DNA from: Aphelocoma coerulescens
Lineage: Eukaryota; Chordata; Aves; Passeriformes; Corvidae
NCBI RefSeq assembly: GCF_041296385.1
Contig: NC_091020.1
Span: forward strand, 28,081,001 to 28,145,000
Direction of reading: 5' to 3'
Length of the DNA: 64,000 nucleotides
Shown: positions 36,480 to 47,799 of the stretch, in pieces
Layout of the letters: each line of letters begins with the position of its first letter
How positions within the stretch are numbered: position 1 is the stretch's first letter
Made by a program: the position numbers and the translations under genes
The notes under the pieces: model-generated
The model's database searches: none
What the model was told of the DNA's origin: nothing
Seen by the model: only the letters and a program-made list of their open reading frames with translations

Positions 36480-37330
36480 CCATGACAAATACTGTATTGT
36501 GTGAGAGGGCTGGGGGTGGGGGAGAAGAAGGGAAGGGTATCTTGTCCTTAGGGGCTGCTGGTGCTAGGCACCACAGAAGAAAGCCCTGCTTGTCAGCCAC
36601 GCTTAGGGATACAGGGCCCAGCATGTGCCACCTGCAGCAGCTTAAGGATGGCTCCCTGGCTGAGGAGCTGTGCTCCACTGGCTGGGGTTTCTTGCCTGCC
36701 ACTCAGAGCCAGGAGGAGTGGTGGAGCTAGACTACTGCAGGAGGGGAATCTGGGAGGTACACAGCCTGACAACATGGGGTGAGGAATTCTCAGATGCTTT
36801 TAAAGGATTTCTGCAAGAGGCTGAATATAGTGTGGTTCCTAGCCTTTGGTCTGTACTCTGTGCTTACAAAAAATGATATATCTTGAATAGGTGAAGGGGG
36901 ATAGTTGTGTTTCAGGATGTTGATGCTGGTGTCACCAGCTGGGCAAAGTGAGAGTTTGAATCTGGAAACTGGTTCTTGAGTATAGAAGGAGTAGAAGGTG
37001 CTCAGAGGTAGGATAAAAACTGTCAGAAAGGAGCTGAGGCTCAGTGTGCATGATGGGGGATGCAATGATGGAAAGCAAGTTTGAAGCCTAAGGCAGGAGG
37101 TGAACAAGGATATGTGGGCTGGAAGATGGGAACTCCTGTGGGGATGGGGTCTGCCTGCAGGGGAGATGGGCTGCAGGATAGGGGTGTGAGCGATGGCTGA
37201 CATGGTGAAGAAAAGCTTCTAGCAGGGCCAAAGGTAGGTCAGGGAGAGGGGGAGAGAGGCAGAAAATGAGGAGAGGTAAAAAAGCCAGAAAGGGGGAATG
37301 CAGGAATGTTTCTCCATCTGGCTCCTTTCT
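36480..37330. repeat. Purine-rich tract (G/A-biased plus strand)
   Basis: A mirror-image bias to the neighbour: the plus strand is G/A-rich with many AGGAG, GGGAGA and GAAGG segments. It may be an inverted relative of the 34980-36030 tract, but I could not find a long matching segment by eye. Antisense ORFs here (up to 137 codons) are rich in Ser, Pro and Leu because of the composition and are not considered genes. Confidence 0.45.
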
Positions 37331-37857
37331 ACACAGTGAATAAGCTTTCAAGCCTGTGTCTTTCTTCCCAGTGTCCCTGTGTCTCGGAAAATTGGGTTGA
37401 GCTATGCGAAGGAGGATAAGAGAGCGAGGATGGAAGAAGTCTTACAGCATTGGAATCCCACCAACTTGTCTGGGCAGCTGTTACTGCTGATTATGTATGC
37501 TGTACTCATGCATGCTACATTTCCCATGTTAGCTGCATGGTTTGGAGCCTGCCTTTGCAGACAAAGGTTTTGGGCTGTGTTCTTCCAACTTACTGGCCTG
37601 TGCAGTTTGTTACAGGAACAGCTACAGATTCCAAGGCACATGATAAACACTGAAAAGGGAGACTCATACCTGATTGCCTGTCTGCCTAATGTATCTGTCT
37701 ACCTTTGTGTTCCTATAGTTTCCTTCATGGTAGGGTCTTAGTACCAGTGTAAGTTGAACGTACCTGGCACAGGGGACAGTATGGAAACATTGCCCACTGC
37801 CATATTTTATACACAGTTGCCAAAACAAATACAGGGTTGTATCCTGATGCTATTAAA

Positions 37858-37896
37858 TGCACAGAACTCCTATTTGGACTCAATGGGAGTTGTGCA
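37858..37896. mobile_element. Palindromic MITE-like relic
   Basis: TGCACAGAACTCCTATT and AATGGGAGTTGTGCA are near-perfect inverted arms with a short centre. This matches a palindromic motif (ACTCCCATTGACTTCAATGGGAGT type) that is common in sauropsid intergenic DNA and probably derives from old non-autonomous DNA transposons. Confidence 0.5.
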
Positions 37897-38501
37897 TAAA
37901 AAAATCAATGGAAAGATTTGACCCCTTTCAAGTGGAGCAGTCCATGGTACAAATTGCATTGTCTTTGTTGAGCACAGAAAATAAACCCCACATTTTTTCC
38001 TGGCTGTCCCTTTTTGCTAGCATGCCCTTTGAAATGTGCTTTTCCACCCCACTGTATCTAACTAGCATCATGAGACAGTTTTCAATAAAGGTGCAGTGAA
38101 ACCATCCAGGATGGGGATGCCTGATTGGCCTTTTAAACACACTTATAAATATTATTGCTGATTATTCACATGTGAGCTCTTTGCATGGCATAATTTAAAC
38201 TAGATTATAAAAATTTAGAAATAAAATAGAGGTGTTATTAAACATGTGGGGGTATCACTGTTATACCCACAGGTAAAAATCACTGTCTGAAATCACCTCA
38301 GAGGGATGCAGACTGAAAGAAACTGCTAGTTTTGCTGGTGGTTTAGAGGATGTTCTATTGCTGAGCTACTAAATAAATCCCCTTTTGCCCTGCACTGCCT
38401 CCAGCAAGCCCTTAGCCTTCCCCACTCTGCCTTCCCCACACTGTTTCTCTATTTTTCCTCATAATCTCAGCCCTGATTCTCTTTTTCCCATTCTTCTGGA
38501 T

Positions 38502-38551
38502 GTTGAAGTCACGACCTTCGTGGTTTATAGGCCACAAGAGACTGAGCTAAA
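38502..38551 (-). mobile_element. tRNA-like SINE head or decayed tRNA copy, antisense
   Basis: On the minus strand an A-box-like TTTAGCTCAGTCTCTTG (within 38532-38551) is followed at tRNA-like spacing by GTGG...CCAC stem sequence and a B-box-like GGTCGTGACTTCAAC (38502-38516). There is no complete cloverleaf with an acceptor stem, so it is not called a functional tRNA. A tRNA-derived SINE 5' end is the likelier origin. Confidence 0.45.
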
Positions 38552-38569
38552 TGTGTTAGCACAGAGTCA

Positions 38570-38870
38570 AAACAAGTAATAGCTGGCCAATTAAATTAAT
38601 AATCCATATTGTTACAATGTTTAACCACGGCTGTTTCCTCAGTGGTCTGTTTAAATCACAGCCAAGTCCTGACCTATTAAAATGAATAACTGAAATTATG
38701 AGAAACTCCATTTAATAAACACAGCAAGGAATGCAACACAATCGGTATGAAATACTTATTACCACATTTAAGCAGCAGCTAGTTGAGATTTAAGATTGGA
38801 TTAATGAAGGGGTTTTAATTTCTGGCTAAGGGTAGAAAGCTTAAAATCTGGAACATTTCCTCAATTTCCT
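38570..38870. promoter_or_regulatory. Candidate conserved enhancer with SOX palindrome
   Basis: Repeat-poor sequence with a perfect ATTGTTACAAT palindrome (38608-38618, paired SOX-type half sites), a RUNX-like AACCAC just after it, several ATTA/TAAT cores and a TTGGATTAATGA segment. There is no open frame. It directly adjoins the tRNA-like SINE head at 38502-38551, a configuration known for exapted ancient SINEs. Function is inferred. Confidence 0.42.
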
Positions 38871-39654
38871 GGTATGGCTTTGCAATGGGCAAGATGTGAG
38901 ATGGGAGCGCACAATTCGATTCATGCTTTCCCCTTGCAGATCTCTCTCCAGACACGTTCGATGCCGAAGGAGATCAAAGCAAGCAGGCTCCAGACAAGTG
39001 GCTCAAGTGGCTTGAAAAAAACTCTGGGGAATAAGGGCTGGAGCACTAGACATGAGCCTTTGGATTTTAAAATGAGCACTCCTGCCAACCACCATCCTAT
39101 AGAGAGCAATGTTAATGGAAGGCTGGTACATTCCCAGTGACAACGGCTCGTGTGCACGCATTTTTTTGCAGTATGTCTCAGGGCTAGAGGAGGGGAGAAA
39201 AAAGCCCTTCTCTCTGAAATTTGTCAGACAAAATCTCAAGCTGGGAGCAAACCCTTATTGTTTCAAGTGGCCCAAGTATTGTTTTTCTTAAGTGCAGAAC
39301 CACCAAGGTTTTGCTATTTTTATTCACACTGCACATTCATCTTCAGGGTTTCCCCACTTAACACAACAGCAAATGTTCTTCTTTGATAGAAACTAAAATG
39401 TTGCCAGGGTTGAAAAATAGTCTACCATGCCCAAGCTTAAATGGGGATATTGTTTTCCTTTTATTTTCTAATTCTTCTGATGTAGTAACACTGATCAGGT
39501 TAATAACATGCAAATCCTGGCACAATGGAGCTGTCTGGAGGTACCATGTCAAGGGGCCATGTAATAATTGCTCTGGGCTGCACAGACACTTGGAGCATCA
39601 TCTCTGTGACAATGGATCCTTCTCACCATTTCCACTGTAATGGTTCCACACCAT

Positions 39655-40266
39655 AAACCACACCCTGGGCTGCATCAAAATAAACATGGCCAGCAGGTCG
39701 TGGGAGGTGATTCTGCCCCTCTACTCTGCTCTCATGAGACTCCACCTGGATTGCTGCATCCACCTCTGGGGCCCTTAGCAGAAGAAGGACGAGCCCTGGA
39801 GTTAATGGAGTGAGTTCAGAGGAGGCCACAAAGATGATCAGAGGACTGGAACACCTCTCCTATGAAGACAGGCTGAAACAGTTAGAGGTGTTCAGTCTGG
39901 AGAAGAGAAGGCTCTGGGGAGACGTTAGAGCACCTTCCAGTACCTAAAGGGGCTGCAAGAGAGCTGGAGAGGGACTTTTTTACAAGTGTATGTAGTGATA
40001 GGACAAGGGGGAGTGGGTTCAAACTGAAAAAGGGTAAGTTTAGCTTATATATTAGGAAGGAATTCTCTACTGTGAGGGTGGTGAGCCACTAGCAGAGTTT
40101 GCCTGTCTGGGAAGTCGTGGGTGCCCCATCCCTGAGAGTGTTCAAGGCCAGGTTGGACGAGTCTTTGAGCAGCCTGGTCCAGTGGAAGGTGTCTGTGCCC
40201 ATGGCAGGGGGTTGGAACCAGATGGTCTTTAAGGCCCTTTCCAGCTCAAACAATTCTTTGATTCAT
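39655..40266 (+). mobile_element. CR1 LINE 3' region, sense, 5'-truncated
   Basis: A long, clearly recognisable avian CR1 end: GGGCTGCATCAAAATAAAC, GGTGATTCTGCCCCTCTAC, GATGATCAGAGGACTGGAAC, CTCTCCTATGAAGACAGGCT, then the CCCATCCCTGAGAGTGTTCA and GGCAGGGGGTTGGAACCAGA segments, ending in the CR1-type TTCTTTGATTCAT tail. No usable reverse transcriptase frame remains; this is the end of the ORF2/3' UTR portion. It is the best-preserved transposon in the window and the main evidence for a bird. Confidence 0.97.
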
Positions 40267-40269
40267 CAG

Positions 40270-42170
40270 GAAGGCACTGATGCATTAAACTACTGCCTTA
40301 ATTTGCCTAAATACCGACTGCTGCCATTGCCTCCAAGGATCTCATTTTCAGCATATGCAGTGATGATACCAGAAATCATACATATTTTCTCCTCACCTCA
40401 CTCCTTTGATTCTTAATTAATAGACCCAGACTGAGAGCTGTAGAGGCAGAAAGATATTGAAAAGCTATAGGCAGCAGGGCCATAGATGCAGCAAAGTCTT
40501 CCATGCTCTTCTATAACACATTTGAGCCCAAAGCTGGCAGGACCCATGACTTGGGGTAGTACAGCTGCAATACCCATTTTGCCTGATGGATAAGACTGGC
40601 CATCAAAACACTTTGCCACTTATGATGGAGGCTGACAGCCTCCATCAACAGAGCTTTCATTTGCACAAGGTGGTAGACAAGCTTTTCACCATGTTCTCAG
40701 CATATGCTTGTCCCATACATTGCACTGGTCAGCTGAGGGATTTTTCCTGACTGCTATTTCCCAGTTCTAACCAGTTGAAGACATCTGTGGAGCAGCATCA
40801 GACTTCAGAGACTGAGTGAAGTCTGGTTGCCAGGCCTGCTGAGCCTCTGCAATGCACAGCAGCCAAGAGGACAAGCCTGGCAGTCACTAGAGAGCCAATG
40901 GCAAAGACAGGTCAGAACCCCAAATTTCTATGTGCTTTCTCTTTTTCTCAGATTTCTGTTGGGAAATATATTCACATGAATGTATTAACTTGGGATATTC
41001 CCAATGGAATATGAACTGGATCTTCTGGGGTTTTTTAGCTAGCTTATAGTGTTGTAAATGTCTTTACTTCTCTGCATTGTCAATGAAAGTAGTTTTGTTT
41101 CCCCATGTGTTTTTTTGTGTAAGGACATAAGAAATTAAAGGAATGTCTCTGGGCCTGAGGGAATGAACTCCCTCCTTCATGAGAAAGCTACACCTTAGGC
41201 ACTTCCCTGCTGCCTTTTGTAAACATCCTTGTGCATGCGAGTGCTGCTGTGCTCACACACAACTTACACAGCATACAGGGCACGCAGCAGTGCTGCATCT
41301 CCAGGAATATGCAGCAAGTTGTTTATGGCCTGAACTGTATGAAAAGACAAGTGTGAATGGATGTGTCGTGGCTCAGATAGGTCTTCAGAGTCCCATGCTC
41401 ATGCCCTGTTCCACAGGGGACAGCCCTGCCACCAGAAGTGAACTTTGGCTCAGGAAGTTGCACCACGGTGCATCCGGGCCAGCTGCCTGTCGGAGAGAGA
41501 AGGGGCAGCAAGCTTTTAGCTAGAGGCTGGCACAGACGAGCCCTGCTGCCCCGATATCCACTTGGCTTGCAGGAATCCTATCAAAATCTGCCAGCCATTA
41601 TATTTTCCTGGACTAGGAACTAAAATCACGGTTCTTTGTGCTATCTTGCTGTACTTCCATTGGTTTATTCTGTGTCTTTCTAAGCCTTTAGGCTTCATTT
41701 CACTTTGTTGTCTCTTACTGTTCTTTCCACGGTTTCCTTCAAGGCTCCCTCCAGAAAGAAGAAGGGCAAAACCATCTGAGAGGTTAAAAAAGAACAATTC
41801 TTGGACCTTGTGTTGCCTACACTTGTAGCAAAACAGAAAGCCCTTTATGTTGCCTATGTACCCCATACATAAATTTTAATCTGGGTTTATGTACTTGTTC
41901 TCATCTTAGCCTTCCCCCAGCAGGCCACCATCTCTCCTTGTGCCCCTCTGCCTCTATGTCTCAGCTGACTGTCCCTTTCCCAGTTTCACATGGAATGAGA
42001 TGAGGCAAAATGAACAATTTAAATGTTATGACCTTGTTTGGTGACCTTGCTCCAGTTGGCGTGGGTGCCAGAGGGGTCCCACTGGCATTTTAGGTACTGT
42101 GGGTGTTTGTCCTGTACCCCTTGGTTCTACCCAGGCAGTTCCTGCAACCCCTCACAAATATGATTGATGT
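40270..42170. other. Intergenic sequence without recognisable gene
   Basis: Mixed composition. I see no exon, repeat family or motif cluster worth naming. Confidence 0.55.
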
Positions 42171-42177
42171 CCCAGGC

Positions 42178-42290
42178 AGATGAAGGGACTTTCCCAAGAC
42201 TTTGTGATGGGCACAGCAGCCTGGGACCTCCCTCATCTCAGAGTCCCTTCCCCAGTCCTGCGAACCGTGATCTCTCCCAGCATGCTTCAA
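42178..42290 (-). mobile_element. MIR-like SINE fragment, antisense
   Basis: AAGGGACTTTCCCAAGAC, then GCACAGCAGCCTGGGACC and CCCAGTCCTGCGAACC parallel the antisense order of an amniote MIR-type SINE (AAGTGACTTGCCCAAGGTCAC, ACAGCAAG, ACCCAGGTCTCC, CCCAGTCCTGTGCTCTAACC). It is diverged but collinear. Confidence 0.55.
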
Positions 42291-43559
42291 AATCGCAGAG
42301 CTCTAGGGAATGGAAAAATTATATATAGGGCAGATTTCCTGGAAGCCATAAATTGATGGTTTTATTTAGAAGAATTTTAGCAGAATTGCCATGAGAAATG
42401 AGAATCTACTGGGCCACTTTGCAGGGAAATACGTGTGAAATTTCCCAGAGCAAAGCCCCTGTCCAAGTGAGGGTAGTTTTTCTCGGCTTCCCTCTGCTGC
42501 TCACACCAAGGATCTTCCATTAGAGCCTGCTGTTCTGCACAGCAACATGAGCACCCCTGTGCAGAAGCTGCTGGGGTCCTGAACATGGTATTTGAGAAAT
42601 CTCGTCTCCATAGGGTTGCGGGATATGATGACTAAAATATCTGTGGTGTCTGGAATGAAGTCTCCTAACTCTGGCCAGCCCAAGGGAGTCAGCAGTGGGA
42701 AGGATGCCTTGCAGAATCGCTCCGAGCAGGGAGGGAGCCTGAGAACTCTGCCTGGCTGCATTGGCTCTGTGCGAGCTGACCCGGGGAAGAGCTGCTCTGA
42801 AGTTTGATGAAGACAATGACTGGGTGATAAGTTCTTTGGTGATTAGTAGACATTAGCAGAAAGGCAAAATCAGGTCTCATGCTTCAGTCCCAAATCATTT
42901 TTCTAAGGTGATAAAAAAAGCACCTGGGTTTGGCCAGTGTTGGCTCCCAAGCCACTATGGTGCAACACAGCATTCCGGTGGAGGACCAGTCATGTGGCAA
43001 CCTGAATTTATGCTGTGTTCCCTATCATCCTTCAATGGTTTTCCCTCATCTTTAGCCTGAAATTTCTAAGGAAGAAAAGTTTACCTGATTCAATTTGGAT
43101 ATGTTTCAGAGCCCTCACTAGGAACTCGTTGTCCTGGTTTGCTTGTTGCAAACAAGCTTAATGGAAACATAAAAGGAAGGTCAGAGCAAAATAAAAAAAA
43201 AAAAGAAAAACTGTAAAAAGTAATGAAAAAAAAATCTGACCCACATAATTTAAATATAAATATTGTTATTTAATTCCACCATTCTCTTTTGGAGTGTGAT
43301 AGCATAGATGTTATTTTTTTAAGGAAGCAATATGACATCCCATTTAATTTCCTCTGAAACAAGACAATCTGGCTTACCAAATATAGCCTGACAAAGAAAA
43401 ATAGAAATTTCCTGATCAAAGATCCAAGAGTGCAGTGCTCCACCTTAAATCCCTCCCACCTATTAGGTCCCCCTTTAGACAAGACAGAGAAACAAATTTC
43501 TCACACATCAATGATGCCTCCATAATCAATTTCAAATAGCCCCTTGCATAGGGATGCAA

Positions 43560-43850
43560 ATCTTAGCTTTCTCTTAATAAAGCCTTTTAGAAGATGGATG
43601 TACTGATCTGATATTATTAAACGAAAAGTGGTCTCTTTTTAATCTAGAGATGCAGGGGCGTTAGTAACAGAGTGAATCAAAGGCCTGGTCTCTTTCTCTT
43701 CCTAATTATCAATAGTGTTTTATAATCTTATTAATATTGATACACAGTATACTGAAGATCTGTTAACGTATAATGTATGTGGAGGATAATTAACGAGATC
43801 CGAGTCAGATCAATCGCCTATTTGACAGAAAACGGTGTGTGGCTTATAAA
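43560..43850. promoter_or_regulatory. Candidate conserved enhancer with TCF/LEF core
   Basis: AT-rich and repeat-poor, with a TCF/LEF core ATCAAAGG at 43676-43683, several TTAAT/ATTAA cores, GGATAATTAACGAGATC and a TTTGACAG (MEIS/TGIF-type) motif near 43822. CpG dinucleotides persist (CGAGATCCGAG, CAATCGCC), which is unusual for neutral AT-rich DNA. If the next gene is TCF7L2, the TCF core raises the possibility of feedback control. This is inference. Confidence 0.42.
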
Positions 43851-44259
43851 TTATACATATGCTAGGTATGGCTAGAAATGTTTAAAGTTTCAGTCCAATC
43901 CTTCCAGTACAGCACTGGGAAAACTGATGAACTTAAAGGCACAGTCCCTTGCCTGTTAGGTTTATACTGTACACTCAGAGGAATAACTCTTATTTAAAAA
44001 TCAAAGAGTTCCATTAACTGCCAAGATCTCAAAGCAGCACAGAAAACACACCTTCTCCTTGTGAAGTGCAGCTAAACAAAAGGCAAAATCTTGTAAGAAA
44101 AAGGATGATTAATAAAAGTGAGGTAATTTTCCTTTTGATTTCTGAGAGGGGGTAGCATGCAGGATGTTCCAAATGACAGAAATGATCCCACATCTTCACA
44201 CTGGCCTTTAACAAGGTTAGACTTGCTAGTGCAGTAAATACAATTAATAATCCCAATTA

Positions 44260-44480
44260 ATATTGCATGTTTTGGTAGGTTTGAGAGCATGAAAGCTTTC
44301 CACAGATTACTCTTCACTCCCCAAAGCAGACGCGGCGTGATGAGACGAAGGGATGGAAATGTGGAAATAAAACTTTCCTTTTTTGTTGTTGCAGAGCTCC
44401 TGATAAGCATGGGGCTGAGATGAAAGGAGATGTCAGGTTTAACAAAAATAACATATTATTATTATTAATAATTTACCTCA
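44260..44480. promoter_or_regulatory. Candidate conserved non-coding block
   Basis: Repeat-poor sequence with CAATTAATATTGCATG, a CpG-bearing CAGACGCGGCGTGATGAGACG segment, and TATTATTATTATTAATAAT at its end. It includes an acceptor-like CTTTCC...TTGTTGTTGCAG ending at 44393 but no matching open exon. Texture-based call. Confidence 0.33.
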
Positions 44481-44690
44481 GGGGTATGACCCAGTGCAAT
44501 AATGACTGCTTGAGGCTGTGAAACTTCACCAACATTTTGAAAATGGCTCAGACTTGCTCAGCTTTTCCACAGCGGACCTTGGGGCACGTTCAGCTGTTGT
44601 GTGGGGAGAAATTATTCCCAAGGTAGAGAGGCTGCATCAGTCCCTTGTGCTTCATGCAGGAAGGCTTGAATCAGATTAAATTGGCAGAAA

Positions 44691-44745
44691 TTCAGCTTTC
44701 TCTGGAGTCAAACTTCTACTTATGTCAGTGGGAGTTTTGCTTGAG
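44691..44745. mobile_element. Palindromic MITE-like relic
   Basis: The CTGGAGTCAAACTTC...GTCAGTGGGAGTTTTGCTTGAG pattern resembles the same AATGGGAGTTTTGCCTGAG-type sauropsid element family as the relics at 37858 and 53386. Degraded. Confidence 0.35.
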
Positions 44746-45959
44746 AAAAAATACAGGCAGTGCCATGCCAGATCATGCTTGAGACAGGATATACTTCATC
44801 AAGTGACCTCTCTTACAGGAACCAGCACCCAATGCTGTGGAGAAAGATGTAAGATGGGGCTGCACTCATCCTTGGTGTGGATAAATTCCCTCCTAGAATG
44901 TCCCAGATTATGCCCACCACTGGAAAATGCAGGGAGCACGGAGTTCGTGGCTGCACTCATCTTGGTTGCTTTCAACAACACATACCTCACAAACCTGCCT
45001 CACAAGAAATTTTTCAATAGGTATCTTTGGGTCAGGACCTTGTTTCACCTTACATCTGAAAGCAAATTGTTCATTCACAAAGACTGACTTCAGTGGTTTT
45101 CTGTTTGGTTGGTTGGTTGGCTTGTTTTGTTTTCTTTTTTTTTTCCCCCATGAACCACTATATAAACTGTATGCCTGTTAAAATACCCCACAATTTTAAA
45201 GCAAGCCAAGTACTCTTAGTGGCACTCATGACAACATGACAGGCACCAAACCTGTTCCTAAACACAGCCTTTTTTGAAGTTAGAGATTCAAATCCACCCA
45301 ATTTACCCCTGGAAGCTGAATGATCCTCAACAGCATTACCCCAAAACGAGTTTGCAGAAGCTGACAGTTCATTTGTAATTAAGCCTTTAACATATGACTA
45401 TGTGTGACCTTGTGTTTGTTGCAACAGAAGCCCTGATGGGCAGAGAGGAGCCCCAAGCTGGCTACCAGTGGCAATATCCGACACCGCAGAACTGCCTGAT
45501 GGAGACTCTTAGGATTAGCAAAACTTTTCCTGAGTCATCCTTTGTACAGCCCTTGTGGGGCCATCTCAATCAAAGCGCCCAGCCCGCCTGTGGTGTGGTG
45601 AGTAGAAAAGACTTGCCTTGTTAAGGTAAGTGGGGGAAAATTGTTCTGTGCTTTGCCAGGTGAAGCGTTAAGTACAGGATCCATCTCAGGGAAGGGCAGG
45701 AAAGGCTTTCTAGATTACAAAGGCCATTACTTAATAGCCATGCTGTCCCTTGAGCCAAGGTTTAAAGTAAATTATTTAAATTATAATATTATGCCCTTTC
45801 CCCCGAGAGGTTCATAGGGCTGCACTAGCATGAATGAGTGAATGCTCACAGCCTCCAGATGAGGCAGCCGTGGCATTCAGGAGCTCAGGTCTGAGTGCTC
45901 AAAATGGCCATAATCTCAGAAAAAAGTGGACCCCAAACCAAAAGCAGCAACAGTTTTGG

Positions 45960-46078
45960 TACAAGAGAATTCCTCACAGTCTCTCAAGATGAGTCAGTAG
46001 CTAAATCAGGTAAAACTGCTCTGGTCTCCTGACTCCCCAGCTCTGTGTTTGAACCATTAGACTCATGCTTCCTTTTGT
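45960..46078 (-). mobile_element. MIR-like SINE 5' (tRNA-derived) part, antisense
   Basis: CTCCTGACTCCCCAGCTC, then TGTTTGAACCATTAGACTCA, is the reverse complement of the head of amniote MIR-type SINEs (TCTAGTGGTTAGAGCA...GGCTGGGAGTCAGGAG). Lower coordinates continue with degraded ACTGACTCATCTTGAG-like SINE body on the minus strand. Confidence 0.55.
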
Positions 46079-46937
46079 CCATTAGTGGCTTCATTTCTGT
46101 CTCACAGCATTAATTCAGGTTATGTTGCTTGCAGTGTTCCATATAAATGAGCTTAAGACCACACAGGTTCACAGGAATCAGTGCGGTCAGGAAATGCTAT
46201 TTTCTCTCTCTCACACCTTCTCATAAAGGATCCACTGGAAGATTTTTAATTGTGTCCTGTTCCCTGATCCAAGCATTGGTGTGGTCCCAACCTGGACAGA
46301 CTCTGGGTTTACATGTCCCCTCAGTCTGCTTCCCTGGCATTCTCTCCAAGGTGCCTTCATTCCCATTTTACTCTTAACTTCTGTTCCACTTTCTTGACAC
46401 ACCTTAGCCTTGGTTAACTATATTGAAAAAATATGTCAAAAATATTCTTAACTGGAGGTCAAAACTGCTTCTCCAGTTAAGTGTTCTAATCACGCATCCT
46501 TGCCAAGCCTTTCTCATGAGAAAGTCAAGATCAGAAGTCTCCTTTTTGTCCCTATTTTCCCTCAGACAGGGATATCCATTCACAAGTGCTGTGACCACAT
46601 TGCATTATACTCCACGATTTCCAAGTGGAAAAAAAAAAAAGAAAAAAGAGCTAATTTTTCAGACCCAGATCCTTGAAGCCTTGAAGGAAAGACTAAGGTA
46701 TCCCATCTGGATATTCACTATTCACCAGGTCAGGAATCAGTCTTTAAATACCATTCTGTAAGACAAAACACAATGAATTAATGTTAAAGATAGCAGGAAA
46801 ATTGAGGTACAAATCAGCTACAGGAAGGAACAAATTAACAGTAAGTAGGGAGCAGCAAGTTCAGATAGAGGGGAGCTGTTCTGGTTTGCAATGCCTGGAA
46901 TGAAGACATCCCCCTCCTTCCCAAAACAGGCTCCAGC

Positions 46938-47591
46938 ATGCCCATGGCTCAGGCTGTGAGATATTTATGGCCTAGCCAGCATCAGCCTGAGGCCATGCAA
47001 ACGGAGCTATTGGATGCTGTTTTGGAGAGAGTTTCACAACACTTGCTTTTTTCATGCAAAATAGAGGATGTGTACGCATTTTGTAGTGCTTTTGGCTACA
47101 GAATCAGCCCTGGAGCAGAGAGAGCTGGGTGTCACAGCTTAGCAAGGACAACTCAGAAGGGCCACCCTTCCCATACAACTTTCCCCACCAGTTTGGGAAA
47201 CCAGTCCCACGATGGACAGACTTGGGAGGTCAACACTGGAGATGACGGGGCAGACTCTGCTCCTCACCCCCAAGGGAAGCTTTGGAGCAGCAGCCAGCAG
47301 CCAGGCTCCCTGCCTGGGCCTGGAGCTGCTTGTGAAGCTCTCAACACCATCCCAAATGTGAAGTGTCAGCTGTCCAGGAGGAGCTTGTGGGGCCAAAGGG
47401 GTCAGCTGAGCAGCATTCTCTCTGCCCTGTCCCGCTCCTCCCACTCTCCCGGATACTCTAAATTACAGTTTAATGCTCTTTACCAAGTCGGGGGGGTGTT
47501 AATGAGCAAGGAAAAGGAGGACATTGAGTGTGTGGAGGCAGAGAGGAGAGGCAAGAGCCGCAAAGAGGTGGCACCACTGCACCACCTCTGA
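46938..47591 (+). other. Longest open reading frame in the window, probably chance
   Basis: A 217-codon ATG-to-stop frame lying in a GC-richer patch (about 46880-47800), where stops are less frequent. The peptide (MPMAQAVRYLWPSQHQPE at its start) is rich in Ser, Gly, Gln and Pro, with no signal peptide, membrane segment or domain that I recognise. Overlapping ORFs exist on the other strand (101 and 99 codons). There is no promoter or Kozak-strong context beyond GCATGC at the ATG. I do not claim a gene; transcription evidence would be needed. Confidence 0.12.
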
Positions 47592-47799
47592 GAGGCAGAA
47601 GGCCAAGCTTCAACATGTTGTGTGTCTGCTTTTTCACCCACGTGCTCTCCTCTCTCTGGCTGGCTGCCAAAAGCAAGGACAAAGAGAGAGGACAAAGTCT
47701 GGAGGCTGTGGTCAAAGGGATGCAGGGGCTGTAGCCACCCTAAAGTCCACACCCTGCCCGAGGAGGACTCATCACCCATGAGGGCTGGCTGCCGGTAAG

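Noticed and set aside
36790..37203. 137-codon antisense ORF
   Set aside because: It follows from the purine-rich plus strand, which yields stop-poor Ser/Pro/Leu codons on the minus strand. There are no domains.
38502..38551. Functional tRNA gene on the minus strand
   Set aside because: A- and B-box-like segments are present, but no paired acceptor stem or complete cloverleaf could be drawn and no terminator T-run follows at the right place.
44365..44410. Possible exon start after a TTGTTGTTGCAG acceptor
   Set aside because: No donor with a compatible open frame follows within a normal exon length, and acceptor-like strings are common in T-rich DNA.
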